A program made the translations under genes and the position numbers. DNA of 64,000 bases from Thermoproteota archaeon. Its GTDB lineage: Archaea > Thermoproteota > Thermoprotei_A > Sulfolobales > Ignisphaeraceae. Shown piece by piece: positions 42,386 to 52,446 of the stretch. The stretch covers positions 98,333 to 162,332 of the forward strand of contig JAUQPB010000003.1 in NCBI GenBank assembly GCA_030550585.1, in the 5' to 3' direction. Within the stretch, counting starts at the first letter, position 1. Every line of letters begins with the position of its first letter. The notes beneath the pieces were generated by a model, which was not told where the DNA came from, made no database searches, and saw nothing but the letters and a program-made list of their open reading frames with translations.

Positions 42386-44401
42386 ATGAATATAAGATAT
42401 GTTATTCTTAGCGATCCTGATATAGCATTAAAAGCCTATGTGATTGTCCCCCGCGACTATGCTGATACGGCATTGGAAAAGATAGTGAAGCTAGGTGCTT
42501 TTGAGCCTATATCATTGGAGGAGAAGGAAAAAGCTAGAGAAATTGAAGAGTACATTGCCTTAGTTGAGAACTGCAAAAAGCTATTTGATTCAATTAACTC
42601 ATTCATAGAAAAGCCATTAACTGTAAAAATTGAGGAGATGCCAACAAGTACCAAACAAGCTCTTCAGAGTCTATATAAAAAACTCGGTAATGCGTTAGAA
42701 TTACTTAGAGAACTCGATAAGAAGAGACTTGAGAATATTAAAAAATTAAGAGAACTTGAGATGATAAGGAAATATCTCGACCAAATATCAATTATGTATA
42801 GCAACGCTGATATAAGTGTTCTAGACTATGATGGTGATCTAATTGCTGTAAAAACGTTTCTAGGCCCTAAAAACGAGATTGAGTTGTTGAAGAAGAGAGC
42901 AAGATATGTACTGGGAGAGACCGTTTTCGACGAACAAAACGCTTTGGCTACAATTGTTTTTGATTCAAACCTGTTGGAAATCATCCTAAAGGAAGTTGAG
43001 CAAAGGAATGTTAAAATTATAGAGTTTTCAAAAGTATATGGATATACCACTCTTCTAAAAGCTATTGAGGCTATTGACAAAGAGAAGTTAGATATAGAGG
43101 CGGAATTAAGAAACATTGAGAATAGAATTGACGAGATTATAAAAAGTAATGTACATGATATCGCCTTGTTGAAGACTCTTGTAGACATCGAATATGGCAA
43201 GATTGAGTTATTGAAAACAGCTTTAGAGTCAAAGTATTTGGTGTTGCTTAGTGGCTGGGTTTTAAGGTCTAGAAAGGAAGAGTTTCTAAAGGAGTTGAGC
43301 AAAGTACCATCTCAGATAATATTTGAGGACTCTCCCGAGCCTCCTGTAGAATTCAACAACTTAAAGCCGTTCAAACCTTTTGAAATGTTTACAGAGTTGA
43401 ATGGCTATCCATCGCCTAGAGAATGGGATCCGACACCCCTACTTACGTATTTTTACGGAATTTACTTCGCTCTAATGTTCCCTGACATAGGCTATGCAAT
43501 AGGGTTGCTAATAGGTTCTAAGTACATCCTACCCTACTTTGTTCAAAATCCTGAGACCCTCCAAAAGCTCAGAAGAATAGTATATGTAACAGCTTCTAGT
43601 GCCATTATCACCGGACTCCTCTCTGGAAGCTTCCTAGGCTCGCTTATAGGCCAGTACATATCTCTTGTACTGCCCCCTATCCTCCCATCTCCACCACCAA
43701 GACTTTTAGATGTCGAAGCTACAGTAAAGTATATGCTATCATCAATTAAATTGGCTTTGCTAATAGGATATATAAGCATATTAATAGCACATATAGTTGC
43801 ATTAGCAAAGGCAGCTACAAAAACACGTGATCTATGGACAGCATTATTAGAGGCTTGCATGGTTTTATTCATAATATTTGGGCCACCACTTATAACATAC
43901 AAACTTTCCTTTCTGGAAATGGATGTTGATATATTCAAATTAGGTAGGATAATACCTGTTAACATAATAGAGTATACGGTTTATGCAACATTAGCTATAT
44001 TCATACTGTCCAAGGTTAAAACATCGGGTCTTATGGGAATGTTCTTCTGGATATTTGATGTTATCGGCATCTTGGCTGATGACATGTCATTTATTAGAAT
44101 TGCTGGAATAGGTGCTGGCTCAGCTTTGCTAGCAGAAATTTTCAATTCATTTATATACTCAGCAATACAAAGTGCATTAACTATAAATATAGCTGTAGGG
44201 ATTGTAGTGGGACTTATAATGACTTTCATATTACATACATTCATACTTGGTGCCTCTGTCTTAGGTCCCTACATACATTCACTTCGATTGATAACATATG
44301 AAATGGCTACGAAATTCTATGAAGGAAGTGGAAAAAGAATTGTACCCCTAAAAATTGTGCTAAGCCCGGTAAAACTTGGGTCAACAAAAGAATTGGTTTA
44401 A
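42386..44401 (+). CDS. atpI: A/V-type ATPase subunit I (a)
   Basis: 671 residues: a long cytoplasmic N-terminal region (1-340) rich in coiled coil, with the EMFTELNGYPSPREWDPTPLL entry motif, then seven or eight membrane helices. The essential Arg of the ion half-channels lies in GPYIHSLRLITYEMATKFYEGSG near the end. Subunit I carries ions to and from the rotor ring. The stop codon sits inside a perfect palindrome, and the next gene has its own promoter. Confidence 0.93.
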   Translation: MNIRYVILSDPDIALKAYVIVPRDYADTALEKIVKLGAFEPISLEEKEKAREIEEYIALVENCKKLFDSINSFIEKPLTVKIEEMPTSTKQALQSLYKKLGNALELLRELDKKRLENIKKLRELEMIRKYLDQISIMYSNADISVLDYDGDLIAVKTFLGPKNEIELLKKRARYVLGETVFDEQNALATIVFDSNLLEIILKEVEQRNVKIIEFSKVYGYTTLLKAIEAIDKEKLDIEAELRNIENRIDEIIKSNVHDIALLKTLVDIEYGKIELLKTALESKYLVLLSGWVLRSRKEEFLKELSKVPSQIIFEDSPEPPVEFNNLKPFKPFEMFTELNGYPSPREWDPTPLLTYFYGIYFALMFPDIGYAIGLLIGSKYILPYFVQNPETLQKLRRIVYVTASSAIITGLLSGSFLGSLIGQYISLVLPPILPSPPPRLLDVEATVKYMLSSIKLALLIGYISILIAHIVALAKAATKTRDLWTALLEACMVLFIIFGPPLITYKLSFLEMDVDIFKLGRIIPVNIIEYTVYATLAIFILSKVKTSGLMGMFFWIFDVIGILADDMSFIRIAGIGAGSALLAEIFNSFIYSAIQSALTINIAVGIVVGLIMTFILHTFILGASVLGPYIHSLRLITYEMATKFYEGSGKRIVPLKIVLSPVKLGSTKELV

Positions 44402-44406
44402 ACCAA
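44393..44406. repeat. Palindrome across the atpI stop codon
   Basis: TTGGTTTAAACCAA is a perfect 14-bp palindrome including the TAA stop, followed by an A6 run. In RNA it forms a short hairpin that may mark processing or partial termination before atpK. Confidence 0.45.
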
Positions 44407-44442
44407 AAAACAATAGAGTAGTGATAAAGAATGATTAGATCC

Positions 44443-44492
44443 AAAAAACTTTTAATCCGCACCTTTCTTCTAGACCGAGGGATTAAAGAAAG
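44443..44492 (+). promoter_or_regulatory. Internal promoter of atpK
   Basis: The 91 bp gap after atpI is the only sizeable gap in the operon. It holds AAAAAACTTTTAATCC (TATA-like 44449-44456) about 40 bp before the atpK ATG, suggesting extra transcription of the multi-copy proteolipid. Confidence 0.5.
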
Positions 44493-44975
44493 ATGAGTAG
44501 TGATATACTTGCATTCATAGGCCCTGGGCTAGCAGAGGGGCTCGCAGCAGTAGGCTCTACACTAGGAATTTACATAGCGATTTCAGCAGGAATCCCAGTA
44601 ATAAGTGAGGATCCTGCTCAAAGAGGTAGGGTATTTGCACTAGCCTTCCTCCCCGCCACCCAAACACTGGTATACGGTTTCCTCTACATGCTAATGAGCT
44701 ACAGTGCCTTCCTACCATCTCTACTCAAGAAATACTCTTCAGTACCACCCCATATTGCAGCAGCCGTATTTGGTATAAGCATATTCGTCGGCTTAGTAGA
44801 GCTCTATTCAGCATATGGACAAGGAAAAGTTTGTGCAGATGGGGCAGCACAATTAATAAAAACACGTGGAGCAATATTTGGTCCCACGGTAATTTTAGCT
44901 GCATATGAGGAGTTGTTCGGCATTCTTGGCATGGTTTTCGGCATAATGTTTATGTCTATTATCACCAGTTGGTAA
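44493..44975 (+). CDS. atpK: A/V-type ATPase proteolipid subunit K (c)
   Basis: 160 residues forming two fused hairpins (four membrane helices at about 12-35, 46-72, 88-108, 130-156). The first hairpin has LPATQT where a carboxylate is often found; the second has AAYEELFGILG with the ion-binding Glu140. The pattern (T56, Q57, Q110, E140) matches the sodium ligands of Enterococcus hirae NtpK (T64, Q65, Q110, E139). The rotor ring therefore has one carboxylate per four helices. Confidence 0.93.
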   Translation: MSSDILAFIGPGLAEGLAAVGSTLGIYIAISAGIPVISEDPAQRGRVFALAFLPATQTLVYGFLYMLMSYSAFLPSLLKKYSSVPPHIAAAVFGISIFVGLVELYSAYGQGKVCADGAAQLIKTRGAIFGPTVILAAYEELFGILGMVFGIMFMSIITSW

Positions 44976-44981
44976 GCCTAT

Positions 44982-45578
44982 ATGAGTATTGAGGAGCTTA
45001 AAAGAGCTGTTTTAGAGAAAGCCAAGATAGAGGCAGAACATATTTTAAAGAAAGCTGAAGAAGAAGCGAAAAACATTATAGAAGAAGCTCGAAAGAAGAA
45101 GCTGATGCTCATTGAGGAAAAGAAGAGAGAGATGGTAGCTAAGCTAAATCCTGATGCTAGAATAGCAGAAGCTAGATATAAAGCAAGACTCATTCTTGCT
45201 GAAGCAAAAGATTCTATAATTAGAGAAATCATAACTCGTGTCAACAGTATTTTGGATTCTCTACCACAAAATATAAGATTCGAGTCGATAAAAAGACTTG
45301 TTGATGAGTCTCTACAAGAGATCTTCAATTCCGTTGGTAAAGTTGATAGCATTGTAATCAAAATTTCGTCTAAAGATGCAAATCTTGTTGATGCTATTAA
45401 GGAATATGTTGAGCAATCCTATAATATAAGGGTTAAAGATGTGCATACAATAAATATTTCTGGTGGTATAATAGTAGAGCATTCCAGTGGGGAAATAATT
45501 ATCGATAATAGTTATGAAGAGAGGCTAAAAAAGATACTTAGAAGTATAATGCCTCAATTGTCAAAAACTGCTTCGTGA
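44982..45578 (+). CDS. atpE: A/V-type ATPase subunit E
   Basis: 198 residues: an N-terminal coiled coil (KAEEEAKNIIEEARKKKLMLIEEKKREMV) and a C-terminal globular domain with GGIIVEHSSGEIIIDNSYEERL, typical of archaeal subunit E. It forms the peripheral stalk with H and caps the A3B3 head. It is 6 bp after atpK. Confidence 0.9.
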   Translation: MSIEELKRAVLEKAKIEAEHILKKAEEEAKNIIEEARKKKLMLIEEKKREMVAKLNPDARIAEARYKARLILAEAKDSIIREIITRVNSILDSLPQNIRFESIKRLVDESLQEIFNSVGKVDSIVIKISSKDANLVDAIKEYVEQSYNIRVKDVHTINISGGIIVEHSSGEIIIDNSYEERLKKILRSIMPQLSKTAS

Positions 45579-45583
45579 GATAA

Positions 45584-46453
45584 ATGACATACAAAATGAG
45601 TGTATATGGACTAAAAACAATTTTGATAACACACCTAAACAAAAATCCAAAACTCGAAGAGGTTATTCAAACGGCATTAGAAAATAGGTTCATAGATCTC
45701 CCATCAATGGTGACCAAATATAATTCGAGAACAGATTATCTCAAATTGGCGTCTGCAAAAACAATTCATGAATTGGAAGAGAATTTGATTGGATTAATAA
45801 AAAATGAGTTAGACTATGTCTACAACCTTCTTCCTGAGTTCTATTCGAAATTCTTTAGGACGTTTCTAACGATATACGAACTTGATTTGATCTATAATTC
45901 CATTGTATCATCTAAACGTTTTACTGAAATGAAGCCAAGATTTTTAGAGTCTAAAGACATGGATACTTACATGTACTGCACGAAAGAGAATGCTTATGGG
46001 TGTCTTTTACTAACATTTCTAAAAAATCTCAAAGCAGATTTGGAGATAGCGGAACAGCGAAGAACACTTAGAGAGAATTATTCTAGGGCTCTTGGATGTG
46101 TGAGTCTCCTAGTTGCTTCGAAGTATTTGAAATACGTATCTAATTTAGAGAAGCTTAATCTTACAGTATCAGACTCTATAGAGATTTTCGTTAAGCAGAT
46201 TACTTCAACTACTAATATAGATGGCTTAGCTCAATATCAATTGGAGAATTCCACAAAGCAACTATACAGTATCATTAGATCTTATCCCAGCAAAGCAACT
46301 ATATACGAAGCACAGCATGTGTATGGAAAATGCAGAGAGTTGCTAGCATTATCTCCGCAGGTCATAGATTTGCTGACGCTTTATCTAGTTAATAGATACT
46401 ATGAAATGTATATACTGAAATATGTACTTCCGGTTTCTTGGGTATTCAAATGA
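45584..46453 (+). CDS. atpC: A/V-type ATPase subunit C (d-like)
   Basis: 289 residues, helical, assigned chiefly from its place between E and F and a size near that of the family. It lacks strong sequence motifs, as usual for this fast-changing subunit, but IYELDLIYNSIVSSKRFTEM fits. Subunit C links the central stalk to the K ring. Its end overlaps atpF by 16 bp. Confidence 0.82.
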   Translation: MTYKMSVYGLKTILITHLNKNPKLEEVIQTALENRFIDLPSMVTKYNSRTDYLKLASAKTIHELEENLIGLIKNELDYVYNLLPEFYSKFFRTFLTIYELDLIYNSIVSSKRFTEMKPRFLESKDMDTYMYCTKENAYGCLLLTFLKNLKADLEIAEQRRTLRENYSRALGCVSLLVASKYLKYVSNLEKLNLTVSDSIEIFVKQITSTTNIDGLAQYQLENSTKQLYSIIRSYPSKATIYEAQHVYGKCRELLALSPQVIDLLTLYLVNRYYEMYILKYVLPVSWVFK

Positions 46454-46794
46454 GTTTGCCAAGAGATTTCACCAAAAAGATTTGTGCCATTGTTAGAAAA
46501 GAGTTTGAGCCACTTGTGAAAATACTTGGCATCAAAGATGTTTACACAGCGGAGAATTGGGATGAAGCTAAGGTTGTGTTGGATAAACTTGTGACGCAGA
46601 GTGATATAGCCATTATCATTATACAGAAAAGTTTGGTGCCCAATGAGAAGAGCTTCATTGATTTGAATCTAGATAGGCTTTATCCGATAGTTACAGTTAT
46701 ACCTGACGATAAAATAAGTTTATCTGTATCACTACAAACTTTTTATGGAGAGCTTATCCGAAGATATATAGGCTATGAAATCTACTTAGGGTAA
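46447..46794 (+). CDS. atpF: A/V-type ATPase subunit F
   Basis: About 115 residues, Rossmann-like (KVVLDKLVTQSDIAIIIIQKSLV ... YPIVTVIPDDKIS), characteristic of subunit F of the central stalk. I place the start at the ATG near 46450 or the one at 46438 in the track (MGIQMSLPRDF); both overlap the atpC end. Subunit F regulates rotation and ATP hydrolysis. Confidence 0.85.
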   Translation, partial: QMSLPRDFTKKICAIVRKEFEPLVKILGIKDVYTAENWDEAKVVLDKLVTQSDIAIIIIQKSLVPNEKSFIDLNLDRLYPIVTVIPDDKISLSVSLQTFYGELIRRYIGYEIYLG

Positions 46795-46799
46795 TTACA

Positions 46800-48575
46800 T
46801 TGAGCATTAGAACAGGTAAGATATATAGGATTGCCGGCCCCCTTGTTGTCGCTACTGACATACCTAATCCAATGATATACGAAGTTGTTTATGTTGGTGA
46901 AGAGGGGCTTATTGGAGAGATTATAGCTATCAGAGGAGAGAAGATATATATACAAGTTTATGAAGAGACAACAGGTTTGACTGTTGGGGAAAAGGTAGAG
47001 GCTACAGGCAAGCCCTTGTCAGCAGAGCTTGGACCTGGGCTGGTAGGATCTATATACGATGGTCTTCAAAGACCTGAAAAAGAAATTGCAAAGCTATTTA
47101 ATGATATATTCATTAGAAGAGGTGCCAAAGTTGCTTCACTTGATAGAAACAAGAAGTGGCATTTTGTGAGGGAGAAGAGTATTAGTGTTGGTGATAAGGT
47201 TTATCCTGGTGACTTCATAGGATATGTTATTGAAACCCCTCTTGTAAAGCATTATATCATGATTCCGCCAAATGTTAAAGGCGAGCTCAAGTGGATTGCT
47301 GATGAAGGCGACTACACAGTTGAGGATACTATAGCTACTGTCTCATCTGGTCAACAAGAATACGATGTTAAGCTATATCATATTTGGCCAATTAGAGTTC
47401 CAAGACCATACACCGAGAAGCTACCTCCAACAGAACCTTTGATTACGGGTATCAGGGTTATAGACCATGTTTTTCCAATTGCAAAAGGTGGAAAAGCTGC
47501 TGTTCCAGGCGGTTTTGGAACAGGGAAGACTGTACTGCTTCAAGCATTGACAAAGTGGAGCCACGCCGATATAGCAATATATGTTGGATGTGGTGAGAGA
47601 GGTAATGAAATGTCGGATGCTTTAACAAGTTTTCTAAAGCTTATGGATGTCAGGAGGGGGAGGCCAATGATGGAAAGATCGGTCTTCATAGCAAATACGA
47701 GTAACATGCCTGTAGCGGCTAGAGAAACCAGTGTTTTTCTTGGCGTTACAATAGCCGAGTACTTCAGGGACATGGGCTACGATGTGATAATGGTGGCTGA
47801 TTCCACCAGTAGGTGGGCTGAGGCCATGAGAGAGATAAGTGGTAGAATGGAGGAGATGCCAGGTGAAGAAGGTTTCCCAGCCTATTTGGCAAGCAGACTT
47901 TCAGAATTCTATGAGAGGGCTGGCAAAGTTAAAACACTTGGAAGGCCGGAAAGGTTTGGAAGCGTAACTGTGTTTGGCGCGGTTTCGCCACCTGGTGGAG
48001 ACTTCAGCGAGCCTGTGGTCAGAAATACTGTAAGGTATGTTCAAAGCTTTTACGCATTGGACTATGGACTTGCGACAAGAAGGCACTTTCCAGCTATAAA
48101 CTGGCTTACAAGCTATAGCATGTATGTTGATTTTGTTAAAGAGTATTGGGATAAGGTAACAGATGGAAAATGGAGTAAGTATAGAGCAGAATTGCTGAGA
48201 ATACTCCAAAGAGAGTCTGAGCTAAGCGATATTGTTAGGCTTGTAGGGCCTGAGGCTCTCCCCGAAGAAGATAAGTTCATACTTGAGGTGGCCAGGATTA
48301 TTAGAGAGGGTTTCCTACAGCAAGACTCCTTTGATCCTGTTGATGCCTATTCGCCTCCCGAGAAGGGAGTAATAATTATGGAGGCTATAATGGAGTTTTA
48401 TAGAAGGGCTTCAGAGTCCTTGTCGAAAGGTTTGTCAGTAGCTAAGATAAAAGGATTTAAGAGTAGATCTATGCTCTATCGAATGAGGTTCTACCCACTT
48501 GATGAACTTAAGAAGCTTGTAGCACAATTTCTCGAAACCCTAAACCAAGAGCTTGGTTCTGCGGTGGGAAGCTGA
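46800..48575 (+). CDS. atpA: A/V-type ATPase catalytic subunit A
   Basis: 591 residues. Walker A is [13 protein letters not shown] (about 234-246); the A-type non-homologous insert lies at about 120-200; [37 protein letters not shown] and the arginine-finger-adjacent regions are intact. It hydrolyses or makes ATP. No intein is present, unlike some archaeal subunits A. Start is TTG. It overlaps atpB by one base (TGATG). Confidence 0.97.
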   Translation: MSIRTGKIYRIAGPLVVATDIPNPMIYEVVYVGEEGLIGEIIAIRGEKIYIQVYEETTGLTVGEKVEATGKPLSAELGPGLVGSIYDGLQRPEKEIAKLFNDIFIRRGAKVASLDRNKKWHFVREKSISVGDKVYPGDFIGYVIETPLVKHYIMIPPNVKGELKWIADEGDYTVEDTIATVSSGQQEYDVKLYHIWPIRVPRPYTEKLPPTEPLITGIRVIDHVFPIAKGGKAAVPGGFGTGKTVLLQALTKWSHADIAIYVGCGERGNEMSDALTSFLKLMDVRRGRPMMERSVFIANTSNMPVAARETSVFLGVTIAEYFRDMGYDVIMVADSTSRWAEAMREISGRMEEMPGEEGFPAYLASRLSEFYERAGKVKTLGRPERFGSVTVFGAVSPPGGDFSEPVVRNTVRYVQSFYALDYGLATRRHFPAINWLTSYSMYVDFVKEYWDKVTDGKWSKYRAELLRILQRESELSDIVRLVGPEALPEEDKFILEVARIIREGFLQQDSFDPVDAYSPPEKGVIIMEAIMEFYRRASESLSKGLSVAKIKGFKSRSMLYRMRFYPLDELKKLVAQFLETLNQELGSAVGS

Positions 48576-49993
48576 TGACTAGAGGTGCTCCAGTAACTAA
48601 GCTATATTCAAAAGCAAGTAAGCAGATATTTGGTGTAAGAGGTGCTCTGATATTTGTAAAAGCATTGAGCGGTATAAGCTATGGAGAACTTGTAGAAATA
48701 GATGTTGATGGCGATACCAGGCTGGGACAAGTAATAGACGTCAGCAAAGATGTTGTGATAGTCCAAGTTTTTGGATCGTCTCTTGGTGTAGCCACTGGCA
48801 AAACTGTTGTAAAGTTCCTCGGAGAAACGCTGAAAATTCCTGTATCAGCTGACATGCTTGGGAGGATCTTCGATGGTCTTGCAAGACCAATTGATGGAGG
48901 ACCTCAAATCATTCCAGAAGATTACCTGGATATACATGGAGAGCCCTTGAACCCTGCTGTGAGAATCCCACCTTCAGAATTTATAGAAACAGGAATATCT
49001 GTAATAGACGGTATGCTAACCCTTGTAAGAGGGCAGAAACTGCCCATATTCTCTGGCTCTGGTCTCCCCCACAACAAGCTAGCAATGCAAATAGTTAGAC
49101 AGGCTGCAGTGAGGGGAAGTGGTGAAAAATTTGCTGTTGTGTTTGGGGCTATTGGTGTTACACATGAAGAGGCCATGTATTTCCTAAGTGAGTTAAAGGC
49201 TATGGGTGCACTAGACAGAACAATAGCTTTTATAGCACCTGCCTCAGCATCAACAGTTGAGAAGTTGGCACTACCTAGAACAGCCTTAACAGCTGCAGAG
49301 TTTCTTGCATGGAAATACGATATGCATGTTCTGACAATATTAACTGACATGACAAACTATTGCGAGGCACTAAAAGAGGTTTCAGCAGCTAGAGAGGAAG
49401 TTCCTGGGAGAAGAGGTTATCCAGGATACATGTACACAGACTTGGCAACAATGTATGAAAGAGCTGGTAGGGTTGCAAATAAGAAGGGAAGCATGACAAT
49501 AATGCCTATACTGACCATGCCAGACGATGATATTACACATCCAATACCAGATCTAACTGGGTATATAACCGAGGGTCAAATAGTACTTTCTAGAGATTTG
49601 TGGAGAAAGGGTATATATCCACCTGTAGATGTGTTCCTCTCTTTATCTAGACTAATGAAAGAAGGTATAGGCCCTGGAAAGACACGAGATGATCATAGAG
49701 AGGTCTTTGCACAGCTGATGTCAGCATATTCAGAGGGTACATACTTGAGAGAGCTCATCACAATTGTTGGAGTAGAGTCTCTGACACAGAGAGATAGAAA
49801 ATATCTGGAGTTTGCTGATGAATTTGAAAAGAGGTTTATAAATCAAGGAGAATATGAGAGGAGGTCGATAGAGGAGACACTTGATATTGCATGGGAGCTT
49901 CTAGCAATACTTCCAGAAGATGAGCTTAGACAGGTCAAACCAGAGACTATTAGGAAATACCATCCAAAGTATAGAGGGGGCAAAGCTGAGTAG
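48575..49993 (+). CDS. atpB: A/V-type ATPase subunit B
   Basis: 472 residues. Conserved blocks: [33 protein letters not shown] (the degenerate P-loop position), [45 protein letters not shown] and [23 protein letters not shown]-type region. It forms the non-catalytic nucleotide-binding partner of A. Its 3' end contains the RBS and start region of atpD. Confidence 0.97.
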   Translation: MTRGAPVTKLYSKASKQIFGVRGALIFVKALSGISYGELVEIDVDGDTRLGQVIDVSKDVVIVQVFGSSLGVATGKTVVKFLGETLKIPVSADMLGRIFDGLARPIDGGPQIIPEDYLDIHGEPLNPAVRIPPSEFIETGISVIDGMLTLVRGQKLPIFSGSGLPHNKLAMQIVRQAAVRGSGEKFAVVFGAIGVTHEEAMYFLSELKAMGALDRTIAFIAPASASTVEKLALPRTALTAAEFLAWKYDMHVLTILTDMTNYCEALKEVSAAREEVPGRRGYPGYMYTDLATMYERAGRVANKKGSMTIMPILTMPDDDITHPIPDLTGYITEGQIVLSRDLWRKGIYPPVDVFLSLSRLMKEGIGPGKTRDDHREVFAQLMSAYSEGTYLRELITIVGVESLTQRDRKYLEFADEFEKRFINQGEYERRSIEETLDIAWELLAILPEDELRQVKPETIRKYHPKYRGGKAE

Positions 49994-50618
49994 CGAAATA
50001 ATTAAATTATCGAGACCAACAAAAATAGAGCTCATAAGACTCAGAAGAAGACTTGCACTAAGTAGAAGAATACATAGGATTTTGAGAGATAGACTAACTT
50101 TTCTGATGCAGGAGTTCTACACAGTTTACAGAAAGGCATTTGAATCTAGACGCAGACTCCATGAAATGCTCAATGAAATCTACAAAAGCTACTCACACGC
50201 TGTTGCTATACATGGCCTTGAGATCCTCGATACCGGGGCAAACACCATCAACGGAACAGTAGAGGTTGTGGCAGGCACAAGAAATGTCATGGGTGTTGTG
50301 GCACCGTCTATGGAAATATCCTCTATACCTATGCACACACCTGCATTGCCGATCGAGGTTGCAGATATCCAGGTAAAACGCAATGAGTTCTTAGAGACGC
50401 TTGTTTCCGTAGCCGAATACGAGAAAGAGCTGATTGAGCTAGCCATGGAGATTTCAAGAGTGAGAAGAGTTGTCATGATGCTAGAAAAGGTTTTGATACC
50501 AAGGCTCATCACAACCATAAGATATCTTATGATGAAATTTGATGAAATGGAGAGAGAGGAGAAGGTTAGAAGCATGAAGATAAAATCTTTATTGCTTCAA
50601 AGATCTGAGGGAGTGTAG
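49986..50618 (+). CDS. atpD: A/V-type ATPase central stalk subunit D
   Basis: About 210 residues: [36 protein letters not shown] at the N-terminus and [37 protein letters not shown] near the C-terminus, forming the long coiled-coil rotor. The only canonical start (ATG 49920) would add 22 residues lying inside atpB and not found in the family. CTG at 49986 has AGGGGG 5 bp upstream and yields the expected length, so I infer CUG initiation. The end overlaps the convergent ATP-grasp gene by 30 bp. Confidence 0.85.
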   Translation: MSSEIIKLSRPTKIELIRLRRRLALSRRIHRILRDRLTFLMQEFYTVYRKAFESRRRLHEMLNEIYKSYSHAVAIHGLEILDTGANTINGTVEVVAGTRNVMGVVAPSMEISSIPMHTPALPIEVADIQVKRNEFLETLVSVAEYEKELIELAMEISRVRRVVMMLEKVLIPRLITTIRYLMMKFDEMEREEKVRSMKIKSLLLQRSEGV

Positions 50619-52427
50619 CACAAAATCTACAATATTTTTTGTAGGGGCTGCTGGAATTCCCAACCTATAAATTCTAGCAATTCTATATACATTATCTGAT
50701 GCCAGCATCGATGCAAAACCCTTTCTATAAGCTTCAACAATATACTCGATATTGTCGTCTATAACAACAGCTTTTGCATCATCGAATCCCTCTAAACAAT
50801 TGAAATACATAGCTATTTTTATTGGCCCTGCATTACCGTCTCTACCAATCACCTTATAGACAAATTCGCTAACCCCAAGTTTATTGAGAACAGCTTTAGC
50901 CACTTTCATGCTCTGCTTAGTAGCAATACATATGGTAGCCTCTTCACTAAGTTGTTTCAGAGCCTGTCTAGAGGCATAGAGGTCATTCTTGCTTAATTTA
51001 TTTAAGGAGCTGAGCTCCGCCTCTTCTATAATGCTAGATAAAGTTTCAAACCCCTTTTTGTCACTGCTCCAAAGCCTAACCATAGCCCTATTTATTGTCT
51101 CCCACTCTTTGACTAGCCCAAGTTCCACAAGTTTTTGTCTAACCCTTCTCCAATCTACTGGAAGCTGGGTTAATGTGGCATCCAAATCAAAGATTACAAC
51201 TCTTCTTCTACTCTCTAAAAATTGTGTAAACCTCTTAAGCCAGTAAACCAACTCAATTCTAGAACCCTCCAGATATGCCCTCCAACTATCGCGTTCTCTA
51301 GAAAACCTTTCCAAAGCCTTCAAAATCTGCATCAAGTTTTTTGCAGGCTCCAATAGATCAACGTCGCTTCGCAAAGGATTTGCAACCATTTTTCTAGCCA
51401 TGTATATCCAAACCGATGGTATCTTGGCCAAGTATCTTAGCCCATCCAAAACCCATACAAATTCTCCCCCATGTACCTTCAACCTCTTTGCAAGTTCCCT
51501 TGCACTTTCCTCGCCGTATATATAAGCAGCTACGAGAATTCCTGGGAAATGATATCCTAGCGACACAGCCAGATCTATGCTTCCCCAAAACTTGGGATTT
51601 ACCTCAATTACATAGTATACCCCCAGCTCATCAACATATCTTGTTTCGACCATTAGAACCCCATTCCATCTCAATAGCTCTACAACTTTTCTCCCAATGG
51701 CATAGAGCTGAGGATCCTCCACAGGGCCTTTCGCACATAGGCTTGCACCACCAACCGGTTGATATTCGACTATCCTCTGATGAGTGAACTCTACAATGGG
51801 TTTGCCCTCAAATGCCAATGCATAATATCCTCTTCCGATTCCTTCAACATATTCTTGAACAACACACGGAATTCTTCTAACAGCTTCTGAAACAGCTGAC
51901 TCAGAATCTAGATGAAAAGACGGGTTAGATGCATCACCAAGATTTTTTACCACAAGAGGTGGGGAAAGCCCGTATATACTCTCAGCATCGTGACTGCTAC
52001 CTACAAACACCTGCTTTGGAAACGCAACAGCTTTGCCCAATTTGTCAACAATTCTAACCCTATCCGATGCCAATACAATATCTTCGTAGCGTGGTGCTGC
52101 AACTGTTATCCCAAGCTCATAGAATATTTTCGCATATTTAGAAAAACCTACGAAATCAATATAATCCACGGGAACAACAACGTCGCATCCGTGTTTATGT
52201 GCAACCATAGCTACTATGTAAGGCCAGTCAACACCTTCTCTTCTAACCTTATACAAATATCTATAATCAAATATTCCAGAAAAAAGGTGGGGGTGAATGC
52301 TGTGAGCAACGCCAACAATCTTGATATTCAATAAACCTTTTATAGATTTTGCTATTGCCATAGATTTTCTAGAAGATATAGAGGCTACAACAGCACATTT
52401 GTCCAACGGCCATCGCCACAAAGACAT
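50589..52427 (-). CDS. ATP-grasp/HAD-hydrolase fusion protein
   Basis: 612 residues. Residues about 1-330 are an ATP-grasp ligase-like module (PPLVVKNLGDASNPSFHL, CVVQEYVEGIGRGYYAL, GVLMVETRYVDELGVYYVIEVNPKFWGS with metal ligands E and N). Residues about 400-612 are a HAD domain: VVIFDLDATLTQLPVDW (DxDxT nucleophile), CIATKQSMKVAKAVL and AVVIDDNIEYIVEA. Ligation plus phosphatase in one chain suggests synthesis of a modified sugar, peptide or cofactor. It is divergent from a NodB-like deacetylase with 19 bp between starts. No exact family assignment. Confidence 0.8.
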   Translation of the reverse strand: MSLWRWPLDKCAVVASISSRKSMAIAKSIKGLLNIKIVGVAHSIHPHLFSGIFDYRYLYKVRREGVDWPYIVAMVAHKHGCDVVVPVDYIDFVGFSKYAKIFYELGITVAAPRYEDIVLASDRVRIVDKLGKAVAFPKQVFVGSSHDAESIYGLSPPLVVKNLGDASNPSFHLDSESAVSEAVRRIPCVVQEYVEGIGRGYYALAFEGKPIVEFTHQRIVEYQPVGGASLCAKGPVEDPQLYAIGRKVVELLRWNGVLMVETRYVDELGVYYVIEVNPKFWGSIDLAVSLGYHFPGILVAAYIYGEESARELAKRLKVHGGEFVWVLDGLRYLAKIPSVWIYMARKMVANPLRSDVDLLEPAKNLMQILKALERFSRERDSWRAYLEGSRIELVYWLKRFTQFLESRRRVVIFDLDATLTQLPVDWRRVRQKLVELGLVKEWETINRAMVRLWSSDKKGFETLSSIIEEAELSSLNKLSKNDLYASRQALKQLSEEATICIATKQSMKVAKAVLNKLGVSEFVYKVIGRDGNAGPIKIAMYFNCLEGFDDAKAVVIDDNIEYIVEAYRKGFASMLASDNVYRIARIYRLGIPAAPTKNIVDFVLHSLRSLKQ

Positions 52428-52446
52428 TGTCTAGAGGTGAATAAAA

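Noticed and set aside
42826-43302. Minus-strand ORF of 158 residues
   Set aside because: Antisense to atpI; composition typical of a shadow frame.
44062-44092. TTGATGT followed by CTGA within atpI
   Set aside because: Only one box pair and inside a conserved membrane helix; chance match.
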